Of a DNA stretch of 64,000 nucleotides, positions 1-10,472 are shown piece by piece. Position 1 is the stretch's first letter. The number at the start of each line of letters is the position of its first letter. The notes below the pieces were generated by a model. That model was not told the origin of the DNA, did not search any database, and worked only from the letters and a program-made list of their open reading frames with translations. The translations under genes were made by a program, and so were the position numbers. This stretch comes from Marinobacter sp. CHS3-4 (GTDB taxonomy: Bacteria; Pseudomonadota; Gammaproteobacteria; Pseudomonadales; Oleiphilaceae), in assembly GCF_030053415.1 (NCBI RefSeq), contig NZ_JASGBJ010000002.1, positions 992,001 through 1,056,000 on the forward strand. The letters run 5' to 3'.

Positions 1-512
1 AACTTGATTTGGCAATGTTCTATCTATCTCATCGGGGCATTTTGACCAGCCTGATCAAAGCCAGCCGCCGAGGTGTTCATGTACGAGTACTGCTGGACGC
101 CAACCACGACGCCTTCGGTCGGGAGAAAAGCGGCGTCCCGAACCGTCAGGCCGCCATGGAACTACATAACAATGGCGTAGACGTACGCTGGTGCAATACG
201 CGGGGCGAGCAATGCCATAGCAAGCTGCTTTTGCGGCAAGATCGGGATGGACAGGCCAGTATGCTGCTCGGGTCGGCCAACTTCACCCGGCGCAATCTCG
301 ACGACCTGAACCTTGAAACCGATGTGCAGGTTCTGGCCTATCGAAGCCACCCCACCATAGCCAAGGCCGACCTGTTCTTTGAAGAGCAGTGGAACAACGG
401 CCCTGGAAATCCCGCTGTGATGAGCTTGCCATACAAAGCCTGGGCAGATCATTCCCGGGTACGTTACTGGCAATACCGGTTCATGGAAGCGACGGGGCTA
501 TCTACGTTTTGA
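1..512 (+). CDS. Phospholipase D-like domain protein, 5' end outside window
   Basis: This is the C-terminal part of a phospholipase D-superfamily protein. The reading frame is open to the left edge, so the true start lies upstream and the first in-frame TTG at 9 should not be taken as the start. The HxK of an HKD-type motif is seen in HSKLLLRQD, followed by GSANFTRRNLDDLN, the usual downstream Gly/Ser-Asn element of the family. Members hydrolyse or transfer phosphodiesters (cardiolipin synthases, PLD-like nucleases); which reaction applies cannot be told from half a protein. It converges on the methyltransferase gene, with 11 bases of 3' overlap. Confidence 0.75.
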   Translation, partial: LDLAMFYLSHRGILTSLIKASRRGVHVRVLLDANHDAFGREKSGVPNRQAAMELHNNGVDVRWCNTRGEQCHSKLLLRQDRDGQASMLLGSANFTRRNLDDLNLETDVQVLAYRSHPTIAKADLFFEEQWNNGPGNPAVMSLPYKAWADHSRVRYWQYRFMEATGLSTF

Positions 513-1173
513 GCTTCTGAAACAGCGCAACATCCTTGGCCGGCACCTCCAGCGTCCAACGGTATTGGTCGGCCAGCCACTGCAAGGTGGATTGGCGATA
601 AAACACCACATGAGTGGGATCGCGCCGATAATGCCAATTGGCAAATCGGCTGTCCTCGGTCTGAAAACAGGTCATGATCCCCAGCCAGCCACCGGGCTTG
701 ATCAAGTCATCCAACTGACGAAAAACCTGTGCCGGCTGATGCAGATGCTCCACCACTTCCGTGCAGGTCACAAAATCGTACTGTCGCTCCAGCGGCGTGG
801 TATCCGGATAGAAGTAGGGATCGTACAAGGACATCACCATACCGGCTTCTTCCAGCATGGTCGCCAGGGCGGGGCCCGGGCCACAGCCGAAGTCCAGCCC
901 TCTGGAACCGGTCGGTACGCGAGCCTCAAGTGGCCCGGTCAGTCGGGAGAGAAAGCGACGGTAGCCGGAATCGTGCGGGTCGTTGTTGTGAAGCGCATAG
1001 ACCGCGCGCTCATCGTCGGAATTCAGTCGACACTCGGGTGCCATCAGGGTCGCCATGCACACAGGGCAACGGTTGTAACGAATGGACTTTATCGTCTGAA
1101 ACAGAGACGGCTGCCCCTGTTCGCACACCGGGCAACGATCCGTCAAAGCCAGAGCCAACCCATTACAGCGCAC
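502..1173 (-). CDS. Class I SAM-dependent methyltransferase with N-terminal CxxC pairs
   Basis: A predicted S-adenosylmethionine-dependent methyltransferase. The SAM-binding motif I is LDFGCGPGPALA, followed by an acidic loop (LYDPYF), a CTEVVEHLHQP post-motif and a KPGGWLGIMT strand, as in the Methyltransf_23/11 families. Two CPVC pairs near the N terminus look like a small zinc ribbon. The substrate is unknown. The start is uncertain: the frame is open to a TTG at 1200, but a GTG at 1173 or a TTG at 1158 would reduce the overlap with the upstream DUF2007 gene. It is the last gene of the leftward arfB-DUF2007-methyltransferase block. Confidence 0.75.
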   Translation of the reverse strand: MRCNGLALALTDRCPVCEQGQPSLFQTIKSIRYNRCPVCMATLMAPECRLNSDDERAVYALHNNDPHDSGYRRFLSRLTGPLEARVPTGSRGLDFGCGPGPALATMLEEAGMVMSLYDPYFYPDTTPLERQYDFVTCTEVVEHLHQPAQVFRQLDDLIKPGGWLGIMTCFQTEDSRFANWHYRRDPTHVVFYRQSTLQWLADQYRWTLEVPAKDVALFQKLKT

Positions 1174-1480
1174 CCAGAAAAATGGCCACCAGGATCGCAA
1201 TCACCAGCAGAAAGCCGATGGCGTAGCGGTCAGCCCGGTCAGTGACGTCTTTGGCAGAAGGTTCATCTGGTTGATTGGCCTCATACTGAGCGATCAGATC
1301 ACGGGCTTTCGGGTAATCGTCGTCCTCGACGTGCACATTGGTGAAACCGGCGGCTCCGATTTCACCCATGGCACCTTGCAGGTAATGACCACCCACATGG
1401 GTCTCGATTCCCTGCGCGTGCAACATGCCAGCAACGATGTGGGCTTCCGCAATATCGCGAGCGCGGTAGGCTATCTGCAT
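1163..1480 (-). CDS. DUF2007 domain protein with C-terminal membrane anchor
   Basis: A small protein of about 105 residues. The N-terminal DUF2007 domain (AYRARDIAEAHIVAGML, then GIETHVGG and a DDDYPKARDLI helix) resembles signal-transducing PII-like small domains of unknown function. A single hydrophobic segment at the very C terminus (FLLVIAILVAIFLGAL) probably anchors it in the inner membrane. The ATG at 1480 is preferred over the longer frame because GGAAGGAG lies just upstream. It starts 17 bases after the arfB stop and so probably shares its transcript. The role is unknown. Confidence 0.75.
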   Translation of the reverse strand: MQIAYRARDIAEAHIVAGMLHAQGIETHVGGHYLQGAMGEIGAAGFTNVHVEDDDYPKARDLIAQYEANQPDEPSAKDVTDRADRYAIGFLLVIAILVAIFLGAL

Positions 1481-1496
1481 GGCAGCACTCCTTCCA

Positions 1497-1910
1497 TCAG
1501 ATCTTGACCTTACCACGCAGGGCCTTGGTTTTTCCTTTCTGGGTTTTGCTATCCAGTCGACGGCGTTTAGAGGCTTTCGTGGGACGAGTCGGTCGGCGGG
1601 CCTTTTGTTGTCGTGCCGCACTCTGAATGAGTTCCCGAAGCCTCTCCAGAGCGTCTTCCCGGTTCAGCTCGAGGGTGCGAAAAGACTGCGCCTTGATCAC
1701 AATCACCCCCTCTTTACTGATGCGCTGGTCCGAGAGCTTCATCAACCGCTCCTTATAGAACGGCGGCAGGCTGGAGTTGGGAATATCAAAGCGCAGGTGC
1801 ACGGCAGACGCCACCTTGTTGACGTTCTGCCCGCCAGCACCCTGCGCGCGAATCTGTGACAGATCGATTTCCCAGTCACCCAGGGTGACAGAACTCGAGA
1901 TCCTTAACAT
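1497..1910 (-). CDS. arfB: Alternative ribosome-rescue peptidyl-tRNA hydrolase ArfB
   Basis: ArfB (YaeJ) rescues ribosomes stalled on non-stop messages by hydrolysing peptidyl-tRNA. The catalytic GGQ is present in [14 protein letters not shown] near residues 25-30. The C terminus is a Lys/Arg-rich tail ([15 protein letters not shown], then [13 protein letters not shown]) of the kind that ArfB inserts into the empty mRNA channel. At 137 residues the length matches the family and excludes full-length RF1 or RF2. It is the first gene of a three-gene leftward block. Confidence 0.92.
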   Translation of the reverse strand: MLRISSSVTLGDWEIDLSQIRAQGAGGQNVNKVASAVHLRFDIPNSSLPPFYKERLMKLSDQRISKEGVIVIKAQSFRTLELNREDALERLRELIQSAARQQKARRPTRPTKASKRRRLDSKTQKGKTKALRGKVKI

Positions 1911-1956
1911 AACTATCCATTAGAAACTTCGTTGTGCTCCATTATGCCCGTCTGAA

Positions 1957-3306
1957 TCAGTCATGGGGAATCGGATCCTCGCTTCGGTCCCAACCTACCA
2001 GGCCCAAGGTGGCAATCACGCCGATCAACAGGCCAATCCAGGGCTCAAAGAATGCCAGGGACGCACCGATCAGCACGACCGTACCTCGGGAAGCGTTCTC
2101 CCGCGGAATGGACATGGCTATGTAGGCGCAGGCAAAGCCGGTCAGCACCAGCGTGAGGGACAGCGCGATGCCCAATAGCGGCTTGAGCCCGGTCAGCAGC
2201 GGTACCAGGAAGTAAATGAACGGCAACCCCATCAAATAGTAGGACGCCATGCCGCTGTGCAGACTGTTCATGGCTGCCGGACCCTGCTTCCAACGTTGCA
2301 CGACAATCACGTGGACGCCTGTCCACACTGCGCCCTGTGTCGGGAAGAAGGGCGCCAGAATCGCCATGACTCCGTTGCGGATGGCCAGCGAAAAGTGGGT
2401 GCGGTTCAGGTTAATGTCGATGTGCTCGTCTTTACGCGCCGCCATACCGTCGCGCAGCACTTCGTTGCCGGTGACGATGTCGCCAAACAGAATGATGTAA
2501 GCGATCAACGCCAATGGCACACTCTGGGCAATCATTTCCATGGTCGGCCAGCCATTGACCAAAGGCGATGCTTTGGCAAACGCCTCACCAATTGGCGGGA
2601 TCATGAATCCCCACTGAATATCGAAAGACACTTCGCCGACAAACGGGCCTACCGCGGCCGCGATCAGAAAGCCGGGCAATAATCCGAGAGCCCCGAGCAT
2701 CATGAAAAAGCGATTTCGCGCTTTCAGTTTCTGCATGGGGATGGAGAAGGTAAAAATCAGGCAAACCGCACAGGCCAGCGTGGTGGCAATCGGTTGTTCA
2801 AGAAGGAATTTGTCCGCGTCGTCGATGAACACACGCTTCAGGGCAGCGATCGAGGCGCCCAGAATAATGCCAGCTTTCAAGGTATCTGGCAGCCAAATAA
2901 CAAATCGTCGCCCCAGCCCCGTTATACCCAGCATAAACACCAACGCGGTAAATACGAGGGTAAGCGCCGTCATGGCCTGAAATCGGCTGGAAGGGTCTTC
3001 ATAGCCCCCGATCACAAAGGCCAGAATCAGCGGCAGTGCCGGGGTGATCCAGCCACCAGCATAGGGCTCGCCAAACACGATCACAGCCGAGGCGATCAGG
3101 AAGGCATGAACCATGGATAACGCAACGGCTTCTTCAAAACTGAATCCGAAATAGGCCGTCATCACAGGCACCAGCGCCAGACCGGTGGCCGCCGACACCA
3201 GCAGCCCCTGGAGGAACTCGGACATGCACAGTTTGGTGTGATAGAAGGGAAGTCGGAAGGTAAACGGGCCCCATCGCCAGCCCGGCAATTCTTGTCGTTC
3301 AGCCAT
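1957..3306 (-). CDS. SLC23/NCS2-like multi-pass membrane permease
   Basis: A polytopic inner-membrane protein of 449 residues with about a dozen hydrophobic segments. The overall layout, with an N-terminal amphipathic stretch (GPFTFRLPFYHTKLCMSEF) and paired half-repeats ending in MSIPRENASRG and FFEPWIGLLIG, resembles the UraA/xanthine-permease and SulP fold families. I cannot name the substrate; uracil, xanthine or an organic anion are all possible. It is monocistronic by position, with about 100 bases to the gene upstream. Confidence 0.6.
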   Translation of the reverse strand: MAERQELPGWRWGPFTFRLPFYHTKLCMSEFLQGLLVSAATGLALVPVMTAYFGFSFEEAVALSMVHAFLIASAVIVFGEPYAGGWITPALPLILAFVIGGYEDPSSRFQAMTALTLVFTALVFMLGITGLGRRFVIWLPDTLKAGIILGASIAALKRVFIDDADKFLLEQPIATTLACAVCLIFTFSIPMQKLKARNRFFMMLGALGLLPGFLIAAAVGPFVGEVSFDIQWGFMIPPIGEAFAKASPLVNGWPTMEMIAQSVPLALIAYIILFGDIVTGNEVLRDGMAARKDEHIDINLNRTHFSLAIRNGVMAILAPFFPTQGAVWTGVHVIVVQRWKQGPAAMNSLHSGMASYYLMGLPFIYFLVPLLTGLKPLLGIALSLTLVLTGFACAYIAMSIPRENASRGTVVLIGASLAFFEPWIGLLIGVIATLGLVGWDRSEDPIPHD

Positions 3307-3411
3307 TATGGATCACCACCGGTTGTTATCTTTGTAGTGACCTGATTATGGGAACAGTCTGGTTATTCCGCGAATCAATTTTGCTGATTTACCTACATAA
3401 ACCACAGTTAT

Positions 3412-3702
3412 TCATTCACCGGACTTCTGATTACCCCAGATACGTGCAACAGCGCTGTCGCTGCCCAGCACGGCCACCACGGCGCACACCAGACTGATTA
3501 CGAAAAAGACCACAACGGGAAACAGAGCGCCAAAGGTGCCGGTGATCATCACGAAAAACAGGGTCGCCATGGACAGCACGAAGAACAGGAAGCCCACGGC
3601 GAACAGAATCTTGCGATGGGAAGGACGGTAACCCTCCGAACTGCCTCCTTTTTCAAAAAAACAAAGGATGGGCCAGAACAGTTTGATGAATTTGTCTTTC
3701 AT
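3412..3702 (-). CDS. Small two-TM membrane protein of unknown function
   Basis: A 96-residue protein with two hydrophobic stretches (ILFAVGFLFFVLSMATLFFV and the following FGALFPVVVFFVISLVCAVV). The N terminus is basic (MKDKFIKLFW) and the C terminus is short and polar. I do not recognise the family. An AAGAGG Shine-Dalgarno supports the ATG at 3702. It follows the CPBP protease gene by 18 bases on the same strand and probably shares its transcript. Confidence 0.6.
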   Translation of the reverse strand: MKDKFIKLFWPILCFFEKGGSSEGYRPSHRKILFAVGFLFFVLSMATLFFVMITGTFGALFPVVVFFVISLVCAVVAVLGSDSAVARIWGNQKSGE

Positions 3703-3720
3703 CAGGAATTGCCTCTTGAA

Positions 3721-4299
3721 TCAATGGATGCCGAATCTTTCAGGGTGCCGCCGCAGTGCGTAAAGCGCGATCATATCGTACACACCGTGCCACACCATCA
3801 CCAGTAACAGGCTGTCCGTCAGCCAATAGACGATACCCAGAACAAGCCCCAGCCCGGTGGCAATCAAAAAGTAAACGAAAGACAGGTAGTGCACCAGGCC
3901 AAAGGCCATTGCCGCAAGAACGATGGCAAACGCGTCATTGAGGTGACGAGTCATCCAGCCTTGCAAGGCGCCCCGGAAAAGTAGTTCTTCCCCCACGCCC
4001 GCAAGCAACGACAGCGCAGCAAGTACCCACCAACCGTAATCGTTGGCAAAGGATTGCAATTGGCGCATGTGCTCGGACAGCAGATCCTGCATGGGGCCGG
4101 CCGCCCGCGATAGGCCGCTGAGCGCTACAAAGGTGACGAGGCTGCCAGCAATCCCCAAACCGGCATCAACGGCCCATCCATGCTGGCTAGTCAACGCATC
4201 GACGCCCAGCAACCAGACCGCAAGAGCGCCGACAACGGCAATGCTGCCCTGGAAGCCCAGGGCAGCCGCCGTCGATATTTTTCTAGTATCCTGAGGCAC
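3721..4299 (-). CDS. CPBP family intramembrane glutamic protease
   Basis: A 192-residue membrane protein of the CPBP (CAAX protease/bacteriocin-processing, Abi) family. The catalytic EExxxR motif is GEELLFRG, and the second conserved motif with its His is FGLVHYLSF. Four to six hydrophobic helices surround these. Bacterial members cleave membrane-embedded substrates; the target here is unknown. The start is a GTG at 4299. It lies between an SDR gene (15 bases upstream) and a small membrane protein, all leftward. Confidence 0.8.
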   Translation of the reverse strand: MPQDTRKISTAAALGFQGSIAVVGALAVWLLGVDALTSQHGWAVDAGLGIAGSLVTFVALSGLSRAAGPMQDLLSEHMRQLQSFANDYGWWVLAALSLLAGVGEELLFRGALQGWMTRHLNDAFAIVLAAMAFGLVHYLSFVYFLIATGLGLVLGIVYWLTDSLLLVMVWHGVYDMIALYALRRHPERFGIH

Positions 4300-4314
4300 C
4301 GTAAAAGCCGCCCC

Positions 4315-4986
4315 CTACCAGGGCAGCTCTTCTCCGTTGCTGTGCCAGAAGCTGCCGGTGTTCTGCAGATCAAGGGCATCAATTCGCGCGGCCAAACCTT
4401 TCGCGGATTCTTCCGGCGAAATCAGACCGCCAAAATTTACCATGCGCGTTTTAACATAGCCCGGATGTAACTGCGCAACGGCAATACCTCGGGGTTTCAG
4501 GTCCATCGCCAGGGATTTTCCAAAGGCATTCAATGCCGCTTTGGACGCCCGATAACCATAACGACCTCCCGAATCGTTATCAGCAATTGACCCCATTCGG
4601 CTGGTGATGTTGGCGATTTTTCCACCTTCCGGAATCTTTGCCACAAGCGCCTCAGCTACTCGCAAAGGCGCGTAGGCGTTGATTTCCATCTGCGTTCGAA
4701 TCGAATCGAAATCGATGCTGCCCAGTTTCTCATCCTGAAGCAGGCCAGCGTTATTGATCAGCAGATCGATTGATGTATCCGCAAGCCCGCTGACGAGCGT
4801 CTTTATGCCCTCATCAGTGGTGACATCGACGCCATCGATCACACGAGTCGCAATCGCATCCAACTCACTGGAGCTTTCACGACAAACACCTATGACAGAC
4901 CATCCCCTCTCGGCGTACAGCTTGCTAAGCTCCAGACCAATGCCTCTATTGGCACCTGAAATGACAACCGTTTTACTGTTGGACAT
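4315..4986 (-). CDS. Short-chain dehydrogenase/reductase
   Basis: A classical NAD(P)-dependent SDR. The nucleotide-binding motif is SGANRGIGLELS near the N terminus, NNAG follows at mid-protein, and the catalytic Tyr and Lys are in YGYRASKAALN. It is close in layout to C-factor/CsgA-like SDRs of about 225 residues. The substrate is unknown. I chose the ATG at 4986 over the frame start at 5004 because GGAGGGG sits immediately upstream of the inner ATG. It is transcribed divergently from the panE-like gene. Confidence 0.85.
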   Translation of the reverse strand: MSNSKTVVISGANRGIGLELSKLYAERGWSVIGVCRESSSELDAIATRVIDGVDVTTDEGIKTLVSGLADTSIDLLINNAGLLQDEKLGSIDFDSIRTQMEINAYAPLRVAEALVAKIPEGGKIANITSRMGSIADNDSGGRYGYRASKAALNAFGKSLAMDLKPRGIAVAQLHPGYVKTRMVNFGGLISPEESAKGLAARIDALDLQNTGSFWHSNGEELPW

Positions 4987-5107
4987 AGCCCCTCCGTCTA
5001 TCATGCGAACGACAACCCGTTGAGAATTTCATAAGCTGGCACCCAATTCGGGTGCTGGCAGTTGAAAGTCAAACAACCATAAATCAATACGATGCCGGAG
5101 ATCACTC

Positions 5108-6124
5108 ATGCAAACAAATCCGATAAAAATCGCCATCTTCGGCGCTGGCAGTATTGGTTGCTACATCGGCGGCCGTCTGATGTCCGCCGGTGCCGATGTC
5201 ACCATGATTGGTCGCCCCCGAATGCAGGAGACCTTCCAAAGCCATCCCCTCAAGGTGACCGATTACGAGGGTTTTGAAAGTGGACAGAGCCTCACCGGCG
5301 ATCAGTACACGACGTCTGCTGACGCCGCTGCGGAGACAGACCTTGTGCTAGTCACGGTCAAGTCTGCGGCCACTCGAGAGGCCGGGGAAGCATTGGCGCC
5401 CTTCGTAAAACCCGGCGTTCCCGTTGTCAGTTTTCAAAACGGCATCTCCAATGCCGAGCGGCTGCGTGACACTATGCCAGAAGCCACAGTGATCGCTGGC
5501 ATGGTGCCATTCAATGTGCTGCAGCAATCACCCGGGCATTTTCACCAGGGCACTGAAGGTCATCTGATGGCGGCGGCGGATCCGGCCCTGGAACCCGCCC
5601 TGCCCTGGTTCAACAACGCAGGCCTGCCACTGGAACTGCGAGACGACATTGAATCCGTCATGTGGTCCAAGCTTTTGTTGAACCTGAATAACCCCGTTAA
5701 CGCGCTCTCCGGCGTCCCCCTTCTGGAAGAACTCTCCCAGCGTGACTACCGCCTGGCACTGGCGATGGCGCAGAAAGAAACACTCAGACTACTCAAACAG
5801 GCGGGCATTCCAACCGTTAAGCTGACCGGACTCCCCAACGCGCTGATTCCGGTCCTGATGTCTGCACCCAACTGGATTTTTACCCGAGTGGCCAAACAGA
5901 TGCTGACCATTGACCCGGTAGCCAGGTCATCCATGTGGGAAGACCTTCAGGCCGGGCGTCCCACAGAAATCGACTGGATCAATGGCGAAGTCGTCAAACT
6001 CGCCGAATCCTTGGGTTTGAAGGCGCCGGTTAATCAAAAACTGGTGGAATTGATGCATGAACAGGAACAAAACCCCCGGCCCTGGGCACCAGAATCGCTT
6101 TTGAATACTCTCAAACAAGCCTGA
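5108..6124 (+). CDS. panE: 2-dehydropantoate 2-reductase family protein
   Basis: An NADPH-dependent ketopantoate reductase-like protein, the step that makes pantoate for coenzyme A. The Rossmann motif is IAIFGAGSIGCYIGGRL. The Lys of the family is in MWSKLLLNLNNPVNALSG, and the C-terminal substrate-side residues are in SMWEDLQAGRPTEIDWINGE. Length (338) is slightly above the typical 300. Many gammaproteobacteria carry several PanE paralogues, so the physiological substrate may be another 2-keto acid. GGAG precedes the ATG. Confidence 0.78.
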   Translation: MQTNPIKIAIFGAGSIGCYIGGRLMSAGADVTMIGRPRMQETFQSHPLKVTDYEGFESGQSLTGDQYTTSADAAAETDLVLVTVKSAATREAGEALAPFVKPGVPVVSFQNGISNAERLRDTMPEATVIAGMVPFNVLQQSPGHFHQGTEGHLMAAADPALEPALPWFNNAGLPLELRDDIESVMWSKLLLNLNNPVNALSGVPLLEELSQRDYRLALAMAQKETLRLLKQAGIPTVKLTGLPNALIPVLMSAPNWIFTRVAKQMLTIDPVARSSMWEDLQAGRPTEIDWINGEVVKLAESLGLKAPVNQKLVELMHEQEQNPRPWAPESLLNTLKQA

Positions 6125-6168
6125 GCGCCAGTGGCAAAAACGTGAGTTAGCAACTAAATTTCATCGGT

Positions 6169-6187
6169 AGCCTGAACCACTCAGGCT
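6169..6187. terminator. Short hairpin after the panE-like gene
   Basis: A perfect 7-base inverted repeat, AGCCTGA and TCAGGCT, around a 5-base loop, 45 bases past the stop. No T-tract follows, so it is at most a weak intrinsic terminator. Confidence 0.35.
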
Positions 6188-6230
6188 GGTTCCACCGTAC
6201 CTCCTTGCGCTACCTGAAAAGTCGACAACG

Positions 6231-6267
6231 ATAAATATAGGCTATAGGACTGGTGACTAAAACTAAA
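6231..6267 (+). promoter_or_regulatory. Candidate OxyR binding site upstream of katG
   Basis: The OxyR consensus is two 15-base units (ATAGntnnnanCTAT) separated by 7 bases. The first unit here, ATAAATATAGGCTAT at 6231-6245, fits 8 of the 10 defined positions. The second window (6253-6267) fits poorly. The 37-base block ends exactly where the predicted -35 begins, the placement expected for OxyR activation. OxyR control of katG is well established in other gammaproteobacteria; for this site it is inference. Confidence 0.45.
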
Positions 6268-6296
6268 TTGTGACAATCGCGACCCACTGCTATAAC
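6268..6296 (+). promoter_or_regulatory. Predicted sigma70 promoter for katG
   Basis: A -35-like TTGTGA (6268-6273) and a -10-like TATAAC (6291-6296) are separated by 17 bases. They lie about 125 bases before the katG start, leaving a long 5' leader in which I see nothing else recognisable. Confidence 0.5.
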
Positions 6297-6386
6297 TGAA
6301 ATATCTCAGCGGTGAACGTCCAGATTAAGTGCATAGCGTGCTCTGTAACGGCGTTGACCCAAACCTGCAATCGACGTCTGAGATAG

Positions 6387-8591
<2,205 letters not shown>

Positions 8592-8616
8592 TCGCTCACA
8601 CTTCACCAGGAAACAA

Positions 8617-8647
8617 AGCGTGGCCGGAACCGGTCACGCTTTTTTTT
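8617..8647 (+). terminator. Intrinsic terminator of katG
   Basis: A GC-rich hairpin (AGCGTGGCCGG, loop AA, CCGGTCACGCT) with one mismatch is followed directly by a run of eight T residues, 25 bases after the katG stop. Confidence 0.9.
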
Positions 8648-8761
8648 GTGCTTGCGGTAGACCATACTTGTCAAGAGGCATCAGAATGCTGGCGCTTGCG
8701 GCCAGTGTTTCTATGGGACATAAGCAGGACAATGTTGACTCCGGCAGCGTGCACCTCACAG

Positions 8762-9571
8762 ATGTACCAGCTTTCAAAACGCCTGATTGCTCTGATGAGT
8801 TGGTCAGCAGGCTTCTTTTTTATCACGTTCACCACGGCAATGGCCGAGATTCGCTGCAAGAATCTCGTGGTGAGCGGCAACCCGGAATACCCCCCACTGC
8901 TCTGGCAGGATCGTGATGATCCCGGCAGCCTGATCGGTGTCGTTCCTGCCTTGCTAAAAGAAATTGTGGAGCCAATGGGTGTGACCGTCGAGGTGCGTCA
9001 TGTCGGTAGCTGGGCAAGGGTTCAACACCAGGCCCGGGCCGGCGAACTGGACATGGTGGCTGGCGCTTTCATGACCAGTGAACGCTTCACCTACATGGAT
9101 TACATTCTGCCGCCCATCCTGCAGCTTCCGACCACGGTATGGGTGCCGGCTGGTCAGGAGTTCCTTTACCGTCACTGGCCTGACCTGCTGGGTAAAACCG
9201 GTAGCACGCTTATCGACAACAGCTTTGGCCAGAACTTTGACCGCTACGCCGACGAAAACCTGAATATCGTTCCGGTTCGATCAATCAGGCAGTCTTTTCT
9301 GATGGCTCAGGCAGGCCGCGTGGATTACGTGCTTTATGAAAAGCTCCAAGGCCAGGCAAAACTGGCCCGGGAAGGAAAAGAGGGTCAATTCACCGCGCTT
9401 GAGCCACCCATCAGCTCAGAGGGACTTTTTTTTACCTTCCCGAAAAAGTCTCCCTGCAATAACTTCGATTTCCGAGAGGCAGTCGCCGACAAACTCTACA
9501 AACTGGTCCAGGACGGACGTGTCGAAGAATTGATCGCCGAATACAACCAGCAGTACGTGCTGAGAAATTAA
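8762..9571 (+). CDS. Periplasmic solute-binding protein, family 3-like (copy 1)
   Basis: A secreted binding protein of the polar amino acid/SBP_bac_3 type. A signal peptide (MYQLSKRLIALMSWSAGFFF, cleavage after TTAMA) precedes a mature domain with LLWQDRDDPGSLIGVVPALL and GRVDYVLYEK segments. The ATG at 8762 gives a clean signal peptide, but an ATG at 8732 preceded by GCAGGA is also possible. The next gene is a close paralogue. No permease or ATPase gene is nearby, so it may serve a distant transporter or act as a sensor input. Confidence 0.8.
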   Translation: MYQLSKRLIALMSWSAGFFFITFTTAMAEIRCKNLVVSGNPEYPPLLWQDRDDPGSLIGVVPALLKEIVEPMGVTVEVRHVGSWARVQHQARAGELDMVAGAFMTSERFTYMDYILPPILQLPTTVWVPAGQEFLYRHWPDLLGKTGSTLIDNSFGQNFDRYADENLNIVPVRSIRQSFLMAQAGRVDYVLYEKLQGQAKLAREGKEGQFTALEPPISSEGLFFTFPKKSPCNNFDFREAVADKLYKLVQDGRVEELIAEYNQQYVLRN

Positions 9572-9608
9572 TTCTTGTCACCGGCGATCATAATTTTCTA
9601 TAAGGTTC

Positions 9609-10472
9609 ATGACACTGGACTCGATTTTAATCAGTTACGATAACCACCCTTCACCAGAAAAGAAGCGCCCAATCTTGAAACGCCTTATTCATGTGATCAG
9701 CTCATCTGCTCTTTTGCTTATCTTGCCGCTCACTGCTGCAATGGCCGATAGCCGCTGTAACACGCTTATCGTGAGTGGAAATCGAGAAGCTCCACCGTTT
9801 TTATGGCAAGACCGTGACAACCCGGATCACCTCATTGGTATTGTACCCGACCTGCTGAAAGAGATTCTTGAGCCTCTAGGAGTGACTGCTGACGTGCGGC
9901 ATGTGGGCAATTGGGCCAGGGTGCAGTATCTCGCCAAAGCAGGTGACCTGGATATGGTGGCTGGCGCGTTCATGAGCAGCGAGCGTTTCGGATATATGGA
10001 TTATATCCTGCCACCGATTTTTCAGCTTCCAACATCGGTATGGGTGCCCGCTGGCGAGGAGTTCGTTTACCGGCACTGGCCCGACTTACTGGACAAAAAA
10101 GGCTCCACCTTAATCGACAATAGTTTCGGTCAGAACTTCGACCATTACGCCGAGGAGAATCTGAACATCTTTGGCACCCCATCCATCCAACAATCCTTTC
10201 TGATGGCTCAGGCAGGCAGAGTGGACTACGTGCTTTTCGAAAAGTTTCAAGGTCGCGCAATGCTTGCCCGCGAAGGCAAAGCAGATCAGTTCACAGCGCT
10301 TGAACCGCCGATTAGCTCTGAGGGTGTGTTTTTCACCTTTCCCAAAAAGTCTCCCTGCAACAGTGATGACTTCCGAGAGGCCGTAGCGGACGTTCTCTAC
10401 AAGCTGGTCAAAGACGGACGAGTGGAGGAGCTGATTACCGAATACAAGCAGCGCAAGGCTATTGGAGACTAA
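9609..10472 (+). CDS. Periplasmic solute-binding protein, family 3-like (copy 2)
   Basis: A paralogue of the preceding gene; most positions of the mature domain are identical, including the whole stretches GSTLIDNSFGQNF and PKKSPCN. The signal peptide is LKRLIHVISSSALLLILPLT, with cleavage after AAMA. A TTG at 9676 would give a compact signal peptide, while the ATG at 9609 adds 22 residues; I keep the ATG but the start is uncertain. It lies 37 bases after copy 1, so the two are probably cotranscribed. Its stop overlaps that of the convergent antiporter gene. Confidence 0.8.
   Translation: MTLDSILISYDNHPSPEKKRPILKRLIHVISSSALLLILPLTAAMADSRCNTLIVSGNREAPPFLWQDRDNPDHLIGIVPDLLKEILEPLGVTADVRHVGNWARVQYLAKAGDLDMVAGAFMSSERFGYMDYILPPIFQLPTSVWVPAGEEFVYRHWPDLLDKKGSTLIDNSFGQNFDHYAEENLNIFGTPSIQQSFLMAQAGRVDYVLFEKFQGRAMLAREGKADQFTALEPPISSEGVFFTFPKKSPCNSDDFREAVADVLYKLVKDGRVEELITEYKQRKAIGD

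Noticed and set aside
9425-9432. Run of eight T residues inside the first binding-protein gene, possible frameshift or slippage site
   Set aside because: The frame is intact through the run and the paralogue encodes the same Phe-rich residues there, so no shift is needed.
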